NCBI GenBank assembly: GCA_023143305.1
Contig: JAGLHV010000076.1
Location: forward strand, 1-6,578
Length of the DNA: 6,578 bases
Reading direction: 5' to 3'
Origin: a bacterium
GTDB lineage: Bacteria; CBDUZB01; JAGLHV01
Position 1 is the stretch's first letter; every line of letters begins with the position of its first letter. This document shows, in pieces, positions 1 to 5,554 of the stretch. The notes under the pieces are model-generated. The model saw only the letters and a program-made list of their open reading frames with translations, was not told where the DNA came from and did no database searches. Both the position numbers and the translations under genes were made by a program.

Positions 1-5
1 GAGGT

Positions 6-3000
6 TCATTTGCTTTTTCGGGTGGATAATATTTTAGAATTATTTATTTTGTTTAGAAATTTTTCAATTCCTTTTATAATTGCTTCTGCTTGTTTTTTTC
101 GAAATTCAGGGTCAAGCAGAAGAGCTTCTTCCTGGGGATTACTAAGAAAAGCTTGTTCGATAAGAATAGCCGGTATTCGGGTAGTTCGAATAATTTTATA
201 ATTAAAGTTTCCTACCAGTCCGAAATCGTTTAAACCTAAAAGATTGAGTTCTTGATGAACAAATTCCGCTAATAAGCGGCAATGATTGTGTTTATAGTAG
301 GTGCTGACTCCGGAATAATCACTAAAAAATCCATGTGATAGATTTGCTGCATTTGCATGAATAGAAAGGATAAAATCAGCATTAGCTTCAATGGCACACT
401 GCAATCTTTGAGTAAAAGAGGGATAAGCGTCTACGGGACGCATAATAACGGTTTTTGCTCCTTTTTCTTCCAGTAGTTTTTTTAGCAATGTAGAAAAGTA
501 TAAGTTAATATCTTTTTCCTTGGTTCCCATTACTCCGATTGCTCCGGTGTTATGTGCTCCGTGTCCTGCCTCGATAGCAAAAACAAGTCCTTTTAGGGGA
601 GAATTCGGTTTTTTAGCAATCAGTGGTGGTCTTTTAATAAATATGGTAAGTCCTGTATCATCTCTTTCTGCCCAATATCCCCAGATTTGATTACATTTTA
701 AGGGTATTCTGAGCTGATACCAATTATCTTCAATTTGTTTCCCGGTGACGGAGCCTACGATGGTTGCGCTTGATTGGTGGACGAACCAGGTTGTGGCAAA
801 ATGACTGTTGAAAAAATCTATAAACAAGCAGTTTTGCGGGTGGGTTTCTGAAGTTATATTATATATAATAGGTTCCCGGAAAGATATTCTTATGGTATCA
901 TATTTTTCGTCCCCGCTTATGGTACATAAGGGGAAATGCATATGCGGAATAGGGGTGCTTGTTGGCAGGATTTGGACCTTTTTATCCGAGATCCACCCGG
1001 TTAAAGATTTAGACAGGCGTAGTTTATATTTATCTCCTCTTTTTCCAATGATTTCAAAGCGAGTTCCTTCTGGTACTTCTGCAACAAAAGGGCCGCCAAG
1101 CCTGACCCGGTGGTCGCCAAATTCAATAAATGATTTATTTTTTTTTGTTTCTCCTACCCGGGGATAAAGAGAGTTCCATACCTCAACTTTTGCCTTTGAT
1201 GTTTTATTCATTTTTTTATTAAAAAAGGGAAAATTACTTTTTTGTTTCATTTTTACGGTCACAGGAAGTGGGCTTACAGAAAATCCTTCGGGTATTTTAA
1301 ACCGGGCAAAATAAGTGCTGGTAAAAACATTATTTTCGTTTTTTGTTTCCATAAGTTTTATTTTTTTATTATAGTATTCTGCCCATCCTCGCCAGTCTGC
1401 CGGTCCGGTAACTTTAATTTCCAAAACATCGTTGGTTAATAAGATTAAATCTTTAGACGGTTCTAATATTTCAATAGATTCTTTCCGGTCTAAAGGTTTG
1501 GGCGGTATTCTGGTGACAGATAAAAGCCGTGTGGTAGTTTTTCCCCGGTGATTGGTAGCACTAATTTTAATTTTATTTTCTCCCATTTTAAGGGGGATGT
1601 TGTCCATAGCAAAAGCACCTGTAGAGAAAACCTCTACGGTGGTGGTAGCTATTTTTATTTTATAAGAAGGCAGGGTTCTACCCAGGAGATGAATTACCTC
1701 CTGGTCTGTTCGTGATTGATGTTTAGGGTGGAAAATATGAAAAAAAACTGTTTCTTTTGCTTGTTCTATCCCGGTTAGGCTAATATTTATTTTCCTGATT
1801 TCGCCCAGGTTTATTTTATCTACATAAATTGATTTTTGTTCTGTTCCATCGTATTCTACAGTTAGTTTTAAAGGAATGGATGGAATCTGTAAAAAAGTAA
1901 ATCGTCCATCAGCACTACTGGTATTACATTGAGTAAATTTATTATGGTAAAGCTCTAGGTGCTTATTTGAGTCAGGTTTAATGGAAATCCAGGCGTCAAC
2001 TAAAGGTTGTCCTTTTTCATCTGTAACTGTGCCCAGAATCATACCTTTCTTAGTATTGGATTTTCGGTCAAATTGAGGAACCGGTCTTTTTTTTCGGTAG
2101 ACTGTTTTTTTTAATTCTTTAAAGGCATTTTTTGCTTTAGCCGAACTATAAGAAAAAATAATTGTTCCCGGTCCGCCTCGTTTACGGACAGCTTTTATTT
2201 GGGCAATGTTTTCTTTTACTTTCCTGTTTTTTCCATATATTTTTTGACCGGCAATAACATGTTTTAAGCCCACCCCTTGATAAAAATTATTGAGCAGGTC
2301 GTTGTGATTGGGTTTGGAAACAGAAATATCCCAGAAAAGTGTAGGTGTACAAAAATCTATAGCACCGAGGTTTATCCATTTCCAGCTATCCTGAAAATAA
2401 TCGTAATAACCACTGCTAAATTGATAGTAGTCCCTGGAAAAATAGGGATTATAAATCCCGGATACGGAAGAGGAGAGAACAACGCAGGGTTTTTCAGCAA
2501 CAATTTCCGCATAAAGGTCGGTAATAAACTTGTTCAATTGTTCTCTTTGCCAATCAGACCAATCTTTTCGGTTGGGATTGCCTCTGGTAAAAAATCGTGT
2601 TTTACTTACAGTATCCAGGCTGTACTCTGCTCCCGGATATTGTAATTTAGCCAGATGTATCCCATCAATATTGTAACGGCGTACAAGATCAAGAATGATT
2701 TTGCGTAAATAAGCATGAACATGGGGAATACCGGGAGAAAGGTAATAATGTTTTTTATTTATGCTGTCCTTTGTTTTTCCTTTTTCGTCTATACAAATCC
2801 ATGGGTCTTTTGATCCGGGTCCGTGTAAAGATAATAGATGATTGGGTGTAGTTTGTTTTTTTGTTTTTACCGTAATTAAAGACATTGTATCCATGTAGGC
2901 GTATAATTTAAGGTTTCGTTGGTGTGCTTCGGTTATCGCAAATTGTAAGGGGTCAAAGGGAAGAGATTTTTTTCCTATAAGTTGTGACCACGGTTCATAA

Positions 3001-3302
3001 GTGCTGGGATAAAGTACTTCTGCTCCGGCACGTACCTGAAAAACTACAACATTAAAGTTTGCCTTTTGTAAATCCTGCATAATATTAATAATATTTTGTT
3101 TACATGTTTTAGGGTCTTCGGAAACCCATTCAAGACAACTAATTAACATTCCTCTAAACTCGGGTGCAGGGAAAGAATCTTGATTGATATTATTTAGTTC
3201 TAAATTTGTTTTTTGAGTTAAGTCGGGGCTAATAAAAAAGAACAAAAATGTAATGAATAAACTTATACCTATAATAAATATAATTCTTTTTAATAAGGTC
3301 AT
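6..3302 (-). CDS. Membrane-anchored multidomain peptidoglycan hydrolase: GHL10-like barrel fused to Amidase_3
   Basis: Predicted cell-wall enzyme of 1098 residues. An N-terminal hydrophobic segment (about 6-25, after K5-R6) has no clear signal-peptidase site, so it probably anchors the protein with the rest outside the cytoplasm. Residues about 47-400 resemble GHL10/DUF187 glycosidases (FNVVVFQVRAGAEVLYPS, DPLQFAITEAHQRNLKLYAY, YNIDGIHL). Residues 420-510 look like a CarboxypepD-regulatory beta domain, 515-598 like a glucodextranase-B/Ig domain (GENKIKISATN), 608-708 like a further Ig domain, 715-780 like SH3 and 790-892 like AMIN. Residues 905-1083 are Amidase_3 (N-acetylmuramoyl-L-alanine amidase). 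Its zinc ligands are H914 (AGHG), E929 (EKDINL) and H982 (SIHANA), and its catalytic Glu is E1049 (ILIEQAFLSNP). All four residues are present, so the amidase should be active. The start is supported by AAAGAGG eight bases upstream. The barrel lacks expected acidic residues near 218, so its catalysis is doubtful. The amidase call is firm; the middle beta domains are assigned by pattern only. Confidence 0.92.
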   Translation of the reverse strand: MTLLKRIIFIIGISLFITFLFFFISPDLTQKTNLELNNINQDSFPAPEFRGMLISCLEWVSEDPKTCKQNIINIMQDLQKANFNVVVFQVRAGAEVLYPSTYEPWSQLIGKKSLPFDPLQFAITEAHQRNLKLYAYMDTMSLITVKTKKQTTPNHLLSLHGPGSKDPWICIDEKGKTKDSINKKHYYLSPGIPHVHAYLRKIILDLVRRYNIDGIHLAKLQYPGAEYSLDTVSKTRFFTRGNPNRKDWSDWQREQLNKFITDLYAEIVAEKPCVVLSSSVSGIYNPYFSRDYYQFSSGYYDYFQDSWKWINLGAIDFCTPTLFWDISVSKPNHNDLLNNFYQGVGLKHVIAGQKIYGKNRKVKENIAQIKAVRKRGGPGTIIFSYSSAKAKNAFKELKKTVYRKKRPVPQFDRKSNTKKGMILGTVTDEKGQPLVDAWISIKPDSNKHLELYHNKFTQCNTSSADGRFTFLQIPSIPLKLTVEYDGTEQKSIYVDKINLGEIRKINISLTGIEQAKETVFFHIFHPKHQSRTDQEVIHLLGRTLPSYKIKIATTTVEVFSTGAFAMDNIPLKMGENKIKISATNHRGKTTTRLLSVTRIPPKPLDRKESIEILEPSKDLILLTNDVLEIKVTGPADWRGWAEYYNKKIKLMETKNENNVFTSTYFARFKIPEGFSVSPLPVTVKMKQKSNFPFFNKKMNKTSKAKVEVWNSLYPRVGETKKNKSFIEFGDHRVRLGGPFVAEVPEGTRFEIIGKRGDKYKLRLSKSLTGWISDKKVQILPTSTPIPHMHFPLCTISGDEKYDTIRISFREPIIYNITSETHPQNCLFIDFFNSHFATTWFVHQSSATIVGSVTGKQIEDNWYQLRIPLKCNQIWGYWAERDDTGLTIFIKRPPLIAKKPNSPLKGLVFAIEAGHGAHNTGAIGVMGTKEKDINLYFSTLLKKLLEEKGAKTVIMRPVDAYPSFTQRLQCAIEANADFILSIHANAANLSHGFFSDYSGVSTYYKHNHCRLLAEFVHQELNLLGLNDFGLVGNFNYKIIRTTRIPAILIEQAFLSNPQEEALLLDPEFRKKQAEAIIKGIEKFLNKINNSKILSTRKSK

Positions 3303-3310
3303 TTTTCTGT

Positions 3311-3317
3311 CCTCTTT
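3311..3317 (-). promoter_or_regulatory. Ribosome-binding site of the wall hydrolase gene
   Basis: Read on the minus strand, AAAGAGG lies eight bases before the ATG at 3302-3300. This is a good Shine-Dalgarno match at normal spacing. It fixes the start just ahead of the K-R plus hydrophobic anchor segment. Confidence 0.7.
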
Positions 3318-3337
3318 ATATTTTTGAAGGTTACGGT

Positions 3338-3367
3338 ATTATACAAATTTTTTGCCGGTAAATTCAA
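3338..3367 (-). promoter_or_regulatory. Putative sigma70-type promoter for the wall hydrolase gene
   Basis: On the minus strand there is a -35-like TTGAAT (3367-3362), an 18-base spacer and a perfect -10 TATAAT (3343-3338). Transcription would start near 3331 and give a leader of about 29 bases containing the AAAGAGG ribosome-binding site. It does not overlap the divergent plus-strand promoter at 3410-3438; about 42 bases separate the two -35 boxes. In A+T-rich DNA such boxes can occur by chance, but the position relative to the start codon is right. Confidence 0.55.
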
Positions 3368-3409
3368 TATAATTTGGGATAAAGCTGTCCTTCTAAATAT
3401 AAATGAGAT

Positions 3410-3438
3410 TTGACACAATTAATTTGATTTGGTATTAT
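3410..3438 (+). promoter_or_regulatory. Near-consensus sigma70-type promoter for arsC, predicting a leaderless mRNA
   Basis: A perfect -35 TTGACA (3410-3415), exactly 17 bases of spacer, and TATTAT (3433-3438), one mismatch from the consensus -10. The expected transcription start is about 3444-3446, only two to four bases before the ATG at 3448. No Shine-Dalgarno sequence precedes that ATG, which fits leaderless translation. The alternative upstream ATG at 3403 lies ahead of the -35 box and also has no ribosome-binding site, so a transcript from this promoter could not encode it. Confidence 0.65.
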
Positions 3439-3447
3439 TTATACAAT

Positions 3448-3843
3448 ATGAAACAGAAAATTAGTAAAAAAAAGGTCTTATTTGTCTGTATATATAATTC
3501 AGTTCGTTCACAGCTGGCAGAAGGGATACTCAGGGGTTTATACGATTCTCACTATGAGGTTTATAGTGCAGGTATCTATGATTCAGGTATTAATCCCTGT
3601 GCTATAAAAGTGATGAAAGAAATAGGGATTGATATTTCCAGGCAATACTCAAAATCTTTGAAAAAGTTTGAAGGGTTAGAATTTGACTTTGTGGTGACTT
3701 TGTGTGATGAAGCAAAGCAAGCCTGTCCCTTTTTTCCCGGGGGAAAGAAATATTTGCATAAAAGTTTCCGGGATCCGGCTCAATTCAAGGGTTCACAAGA
3801 CCGGGTTTTAAATGTTTTTAGACTTATCAGGGATGAAAATTAA
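3448..3843 (+). CDS. arsC: Arsenate reductase, thioredoxin-linked type (LMW-phosphatase fold), C-terminus frameshifted
   Basis: Cytoplasmic enzyme of the low-molecular-weight tyrosine phosphatase fold that reduces arsenate to arsenite. From M1 at 3448 it has 131 residues. The P-loop CX5R is CIYNSVR (C14 to R20) followed by SQLAEG. A redox cysteine pair lies at C86 and C93 (CDEAKQAC), and the general-acid Asp is D109 in RDPAQF. These four positions match Staphylococcus aureus ArsC C10, C82, C89 and D105 with a constant offset of four, which strongly supports the thioredoxin-coupled triple-cysteine mechanism. The second P-loop cysteine of many homologues (C15) is Val here, and it is not part of the redox triad. 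The frame stops at RDEN, while the expected C-terminal helix continues in the +1 frame (see 3836-3889). The start was chosen over 3403 by family N-terminus length and promoter position. No other ars gene is in the window, so a stand-alone phosphatase or other redox role remains possible. Confidence 0.85.
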   Translation: MKQKISKKKVLFVCIYNSVRSQLAEGILRGLYDSHYEVYSAGIYDSGINPCAIKVMKEIGIDISRQYSKSLKKFEGLEFDFVVTLCDEAKQACPFFPGGKKYLHKSFRDPAQFKGSQDRVLNVFRLIRDEN

Positions 3844-3889
3844 AGATTGGATAAAGGAAACTTTTTCCCCTGTAAGAACAAACAGGTAA
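3836..3889 (+). other. Out-of-frame remnant of the ArsC C-terminal helix (one-base frameshift)
   Basis: The annotated arsC frame ends ...RLIRDEN and stops at 3841-3843. If one A of the four-A run at 3836-3839 is removed, the frame reads on as ...RLIRDE then IKDWIKETFSPVRTNR and stops at 3887-3889. The family ends with a helix of the form RxVRDEIxxxIxxF, so the displaced frame restores the expected ending and gives 146 residues in all. The cause may be a real one-base insertion or a sequencing or assembly error in the A run. The catalytic residues lie upstream and are unaffected. Confidence 0.7.
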
Positions 3890-3928
3890 AAAAGATAATC
3901 CGGTTATACAATATTAATTATAGAAATC

Positions 3929-3934
3929 GAGGTG
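3929..3934 (+). promoter_or_regulatory. Ribosome-binding site that sets the radical SAM start
   Basis: GAGGTG lies eight bases before the ATG at 3943. The open frame extends upstream to a TTG at 3847, but those 32 extra codons have no ribosome-binding site, do not resemble the family and overlap the displaced arsC C-terminus. The start at 3943 is therefore preferred. Confidence 0.7.
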
Positions 3935-3942
3935 TTTTTTTT

Positions 3943-4827
3943 ATGTTTAATATTCCTTACCAGGGTGTTGTAATAAGACCTCCCAGCGAAGCCAATAGCC
4001 TTATTTTTCAGATTACACTGGGGTGTTCGGATAACCATTGCATTTTTTGTCCTGCCTATAAAGATAAAAAGTTTGAAATTAAAGATTTGAAAGAGATTGA
4101 AAAAGAAATAAAATATGCTGCCCGGGTTTATCCTCAAACGAGAAGAATATTTTTTGCTGACGGGGATCCCCTGGTAGTAGAACAGGGGAAGCTGGTACAA
4201 ATTTTTGAGCTTGTGCAGGATAACTTTCCAAAACTTACCCGAATTGGAATATACGGTTCTATCAAAAGTTTAGAGAATAAATCGGTTAATGATTTGTCTG
4301 AACTTAAAAAAAATAAACTGGGTATTATCTATCTTGGATTTGAAACCGGTGATGAGGAAGTATATAAACAAATTAAAAAATATGGGTCACCTGCTGGGAA
4401 TGTGGAAACTTGTATCAAGATAAAAGAAGCGGGAATAAAGGTAAATGTGACTATAATCTTAGGGCTTGGGGGAAAAGACCTGTCGGTTCAGCATAGTGCA
4501 AATACCGCAAAAATTTTAAATCTTGCCCGGCCACAGCAAATAGCCGCTTTGACTTTGATGGTCGTTCCGGGAACGCCTCTTTATCAAATGATAGAAAAGG
4601 ATAAATTTAAACAGCTTGAGCAATTTGATTTTTTGGAAGAGCTCCGTTCTTTAATAGAAAAACTTGACGATTTTAAATGCCTGTTCTTTTCAAATCACGC
4701 TTCGAATTATTACTCCATAAGTGCGAGATTTCCTAATGACAAAGGCAGAATTTTAAAAGAACTTGAATGTATAATCAAGAAGAAACAGAAGGATATTCTG
4801 ACCCCTGATTTTATGAGGGGCTTGTAG
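3943..4827 (+). CDS. Radical SAM protein with CX4CX2C cluster motif, substrate unknown
   Basis: Predicted cytoplasmic 294-residue radical S-adenosylmethionine enzyme. The [4Fe-4S] ligands are C28, C33 and C36 in TLGCSDNHCIFCPAYKDKKF. The spacing is CX4CX2C rather than the classic CX3CX2C, a variant I know from a COG1032-like subfamily with the same flanking 'YKDKKF' pattern. FFADGDPLVV (70-79) fits the family's SAM-contact strand. IIYLGFETGDEEVYKQI (128-144), a Gly-rich LGLGG (173-177) with a following HSANTA, VVPGTPLY (207-214) and SNHASNY (250-256) near the C-terminus are further family-like blocks. There is no extra SPASM-type cysteine cluster or B12 domain. It follows arsC on the same strand, 53 bases after the restored arsC end, and may be co-transcribed with it. 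There is no arsM-like methyltransferase domain, so a role in arsenic chemistry is not shown. Related proteins are sometimes annotated as oxygen-independent coproporphyrinogen oxidase-like, without evidence visible here. Confidence 0.88.
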   Translation: MFNIPYQGVVIRPPSEANSLIFQITLGCSDNHCIFCPAYKDKKFEIKDLKEIEKEIKYAARVYPQTRRIFFADGDPLVVEQGKLVQIFELVQDNFPKLTRIGIYGSIKSLENKSVNDLSELKKNKLGIIYLGFETGDEEVYKQIKKYGSPAGNVETCIKIKEAGIKVNVTIILGLGGKDLSVQHSANTAKILNLARPQQIAALTLMVVPGTPLYQMIEKDKFKQLEQFDFLEELRSLIEKLDDFKCLFFSNHASNYYSISARFPNDKGRILKELECIIKKKQKDILTPDFMRGL

Positions 4828-4905
4828 AATAATAGTATCATCTGTAAAATGGCTGTTGTTTCTGTTTAAGGATAATTGGAAGATATATAAAATAGGGGGG
4901 TAAAT
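4828..4905 (+). promoter_or_regulatory. Spacer with ribosome-binding site of the PD40 gene
   Basis: Spacer of 78 bases. AGGGGGG at 4894-4900 ends five bases before the ATG at 4906 and is an over-G-rich but usable Shine-Dalgarno sequence. TATAAA near 4885-4890 could be a -10 box, but I find no convincing -35 at the right distance. I see no hairpin plus T-run that would terminate transcription after the radical SAM gene, so readthrough is possible. Confidence 0.4.
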
Positions 4906-5385
4906 ATGAAAAAATTATTTTTGTTGGTTTTATCTTTGAGTTTGTTAGCACTTTCGAGTTATGCAAATCAATTATTAGAAGGGGAAATTGCCTTTTTTTC
5001 TACCAGGGATAATGAACATGGAATTTATGTAATGCATTCTGATGGAAGTAATCAAAGAAAACTGGTTAAACCGGCAAAAGAGGAGTGGCCTATGCCGGCT
5101 ATAGGCCTTTCCTGGTCGCCGGATGAAAAACACATAATTTTTAGTTCAAAGAGGGATGGAAATGGGGAAATTTATATTATGAATAGTGATGGAAGCAAAC
5201 AACGAAACTTAACAAATAATCCTGCTGATGATAATTTCCCTGTTTGGTTTCCTGATGGGGAAAAATTAATTTTTAGAACAAATCGTGATGGAAACTGGGA
5301 AATTTACAGTGTGGATTTAAATGGGAAAAATCCAAAAAACTTAACAAATAATTCCGCTGATGATATGTTTTTAACCTGGCGTTGA
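4906..5385 (+). CDS. Short secreted TolB-like PD40 beta-propeller protein
   Basis: Exported protein of 159 residues. The signal peptide (1-20) has the start MKK, a Leu-rich core and a likely cut after SSYA. The mature part carries three PD40/WD40-like repeats, about 26-56, 66-104 and 110-148. Each has the pattern 'I-F-x-S/T-x-R-D-x-x-x-x-IY-x-x-x-x-D-G' followed by N-L-T (DGNGEIYIMNSDGSKQRNLT, then DGNWEIYSVDLNGKNPKNLT). These resemble the C-terminal propeller of TolB. The TolB N-terminal domain is missing, and three repeats cannot close a normal six-bladed propeller, so it must be partial or oligomeric. It stops at ADDMFLTWR, where a fourth repeat (WSPDG) would begin. I see no remnant of that repeat in other frames just downstream. 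The function is unknown; protein or ligand binding in the periplasm or outside the cell is plausible. It is not tolB of a Tol-Pal operon, since no tol or pal neighbours occur. Confidence 0.82.
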   Translation: MKKLFLLVLSLSLLALSSYANQLLEGEIAFFSTRDNEHGIYVMHSDGSNQRKLVKPAKEEWPMPAIGLSWSPDEKHIIFSSKRDGNGEIYIMNSDGSKQRNLTNNPADDNFPVWFPDGEKLIFRTNRDGNWEIYSVDLNGKNPKNLTNNSADDMFLTWR

Positions 5386-5409
5386 GATAAAATTGAGTGT
5401 TTGCTATAG

Positions 5410-5430
5410 TTTAAAATGTATAATTTTAAA
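5410..5430. terminator. A/T-only inverted repeat, possible weak terminator after the PD40 gene
   Basis: TTTAAAAT (5410-5417), a five-base loop (5418-5422) and ATTTTAAA (5423-5430) form a perfect 8-bp stem of A:T pairs only. A run of six T follows seven bases later (5437-5442). The location, 25 bases past the PD40 stop, suits a terminator. The stem is weak, however, and such palindromes are common in A+T-rich DNA. Confidence 0.25.
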
Positions 5431-5542
5431 GAATTATTTTTTAATAAATTTATATTTGGTGTATAAAAAACGGAGTTGTTGTATTTCTTTGAGAAATTTA
5501 AAATTTTATGAACAAACAATTGCAGTAAGTATAAAAGTTTAA

Positions 5543-5548
5543 AGGAGG
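5543..5548 (+). promoter_or_regulatory. Consensus ribosome-binding site of the SBBP-repeat gene
   Basis: A perfect AGGAGG lies six bases before the ATG at 5555. It is the strongest Shine-Dalgarno match in the window and confirms a real start for the partial gene that follows. Confidence 0.8.
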
Positions 5549-5554
5549 ACATAA

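Larger units (their letters stand above)
5386..5554. other. A+T-rich intergenic spacer between two exported-protein genes
   Basis: This 169-base spacer has no supported gene. The small minus-strand open frame crossing it has no ribosome-binding site and overlaps the PD40 gene. It holds an A/T-only inverted repeat (5410-5430), a TATAAT in the repeat (5419-5424) without a good -35, and a strong ribosome-binding site at its right end. A promoter for the SBBP gene is expected here, but I cannot place one with confidence. Confidence 0.5.

Noticed and set aside
10..2645. Several plus-strand open frames (10-201, 808-1167, 1242-1439, 2277-2645) opposite the wall hydrolase gene
   Set aside because: They are antisense shadows of a coding region with clear protein domains. 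They show no ribosome-binding site or family resemblance.
3368..3373. Plus-strand TATAAT as an additional arsC promoter
   Set aside because: No -35-like element lies 16-18 bases upstream, and the TTGACA/TATTAT pair at 3410-3438 is far better.
3904..4200. Minus-strand open frame opposite the radical SAM gene
   Set aside because: The plus strand carries the conserved cysteine motif and other family blocks here. The antisense translation has no recognisable features.
4802..4820. CCCCT/AGGGG inverted repeat near the radical SAM stop, as a possible terminator
   Set aside because: The 5-bp stem with a nine-base loop lies inside the coding sequence and no T-run follows.
3448..4827. An arsenic resistance operon (ars island)
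   Set aside because: Only an arsenate reductase is present. No arsR regulator, arsB/acr3 efflux or arsM methyltransferase occurs in the window, and the radical SAM protein has no known arsenic role.
5304..5552. Minus-strand 82-codon open frame over the end of the PD40 gene and the spacer
   Set aside because: It overlaps a supported gene, has low-complexity Asn/Leu/Tyr composition typical of translated A+T-rich spacer, and lacks a ribosome-binding site.
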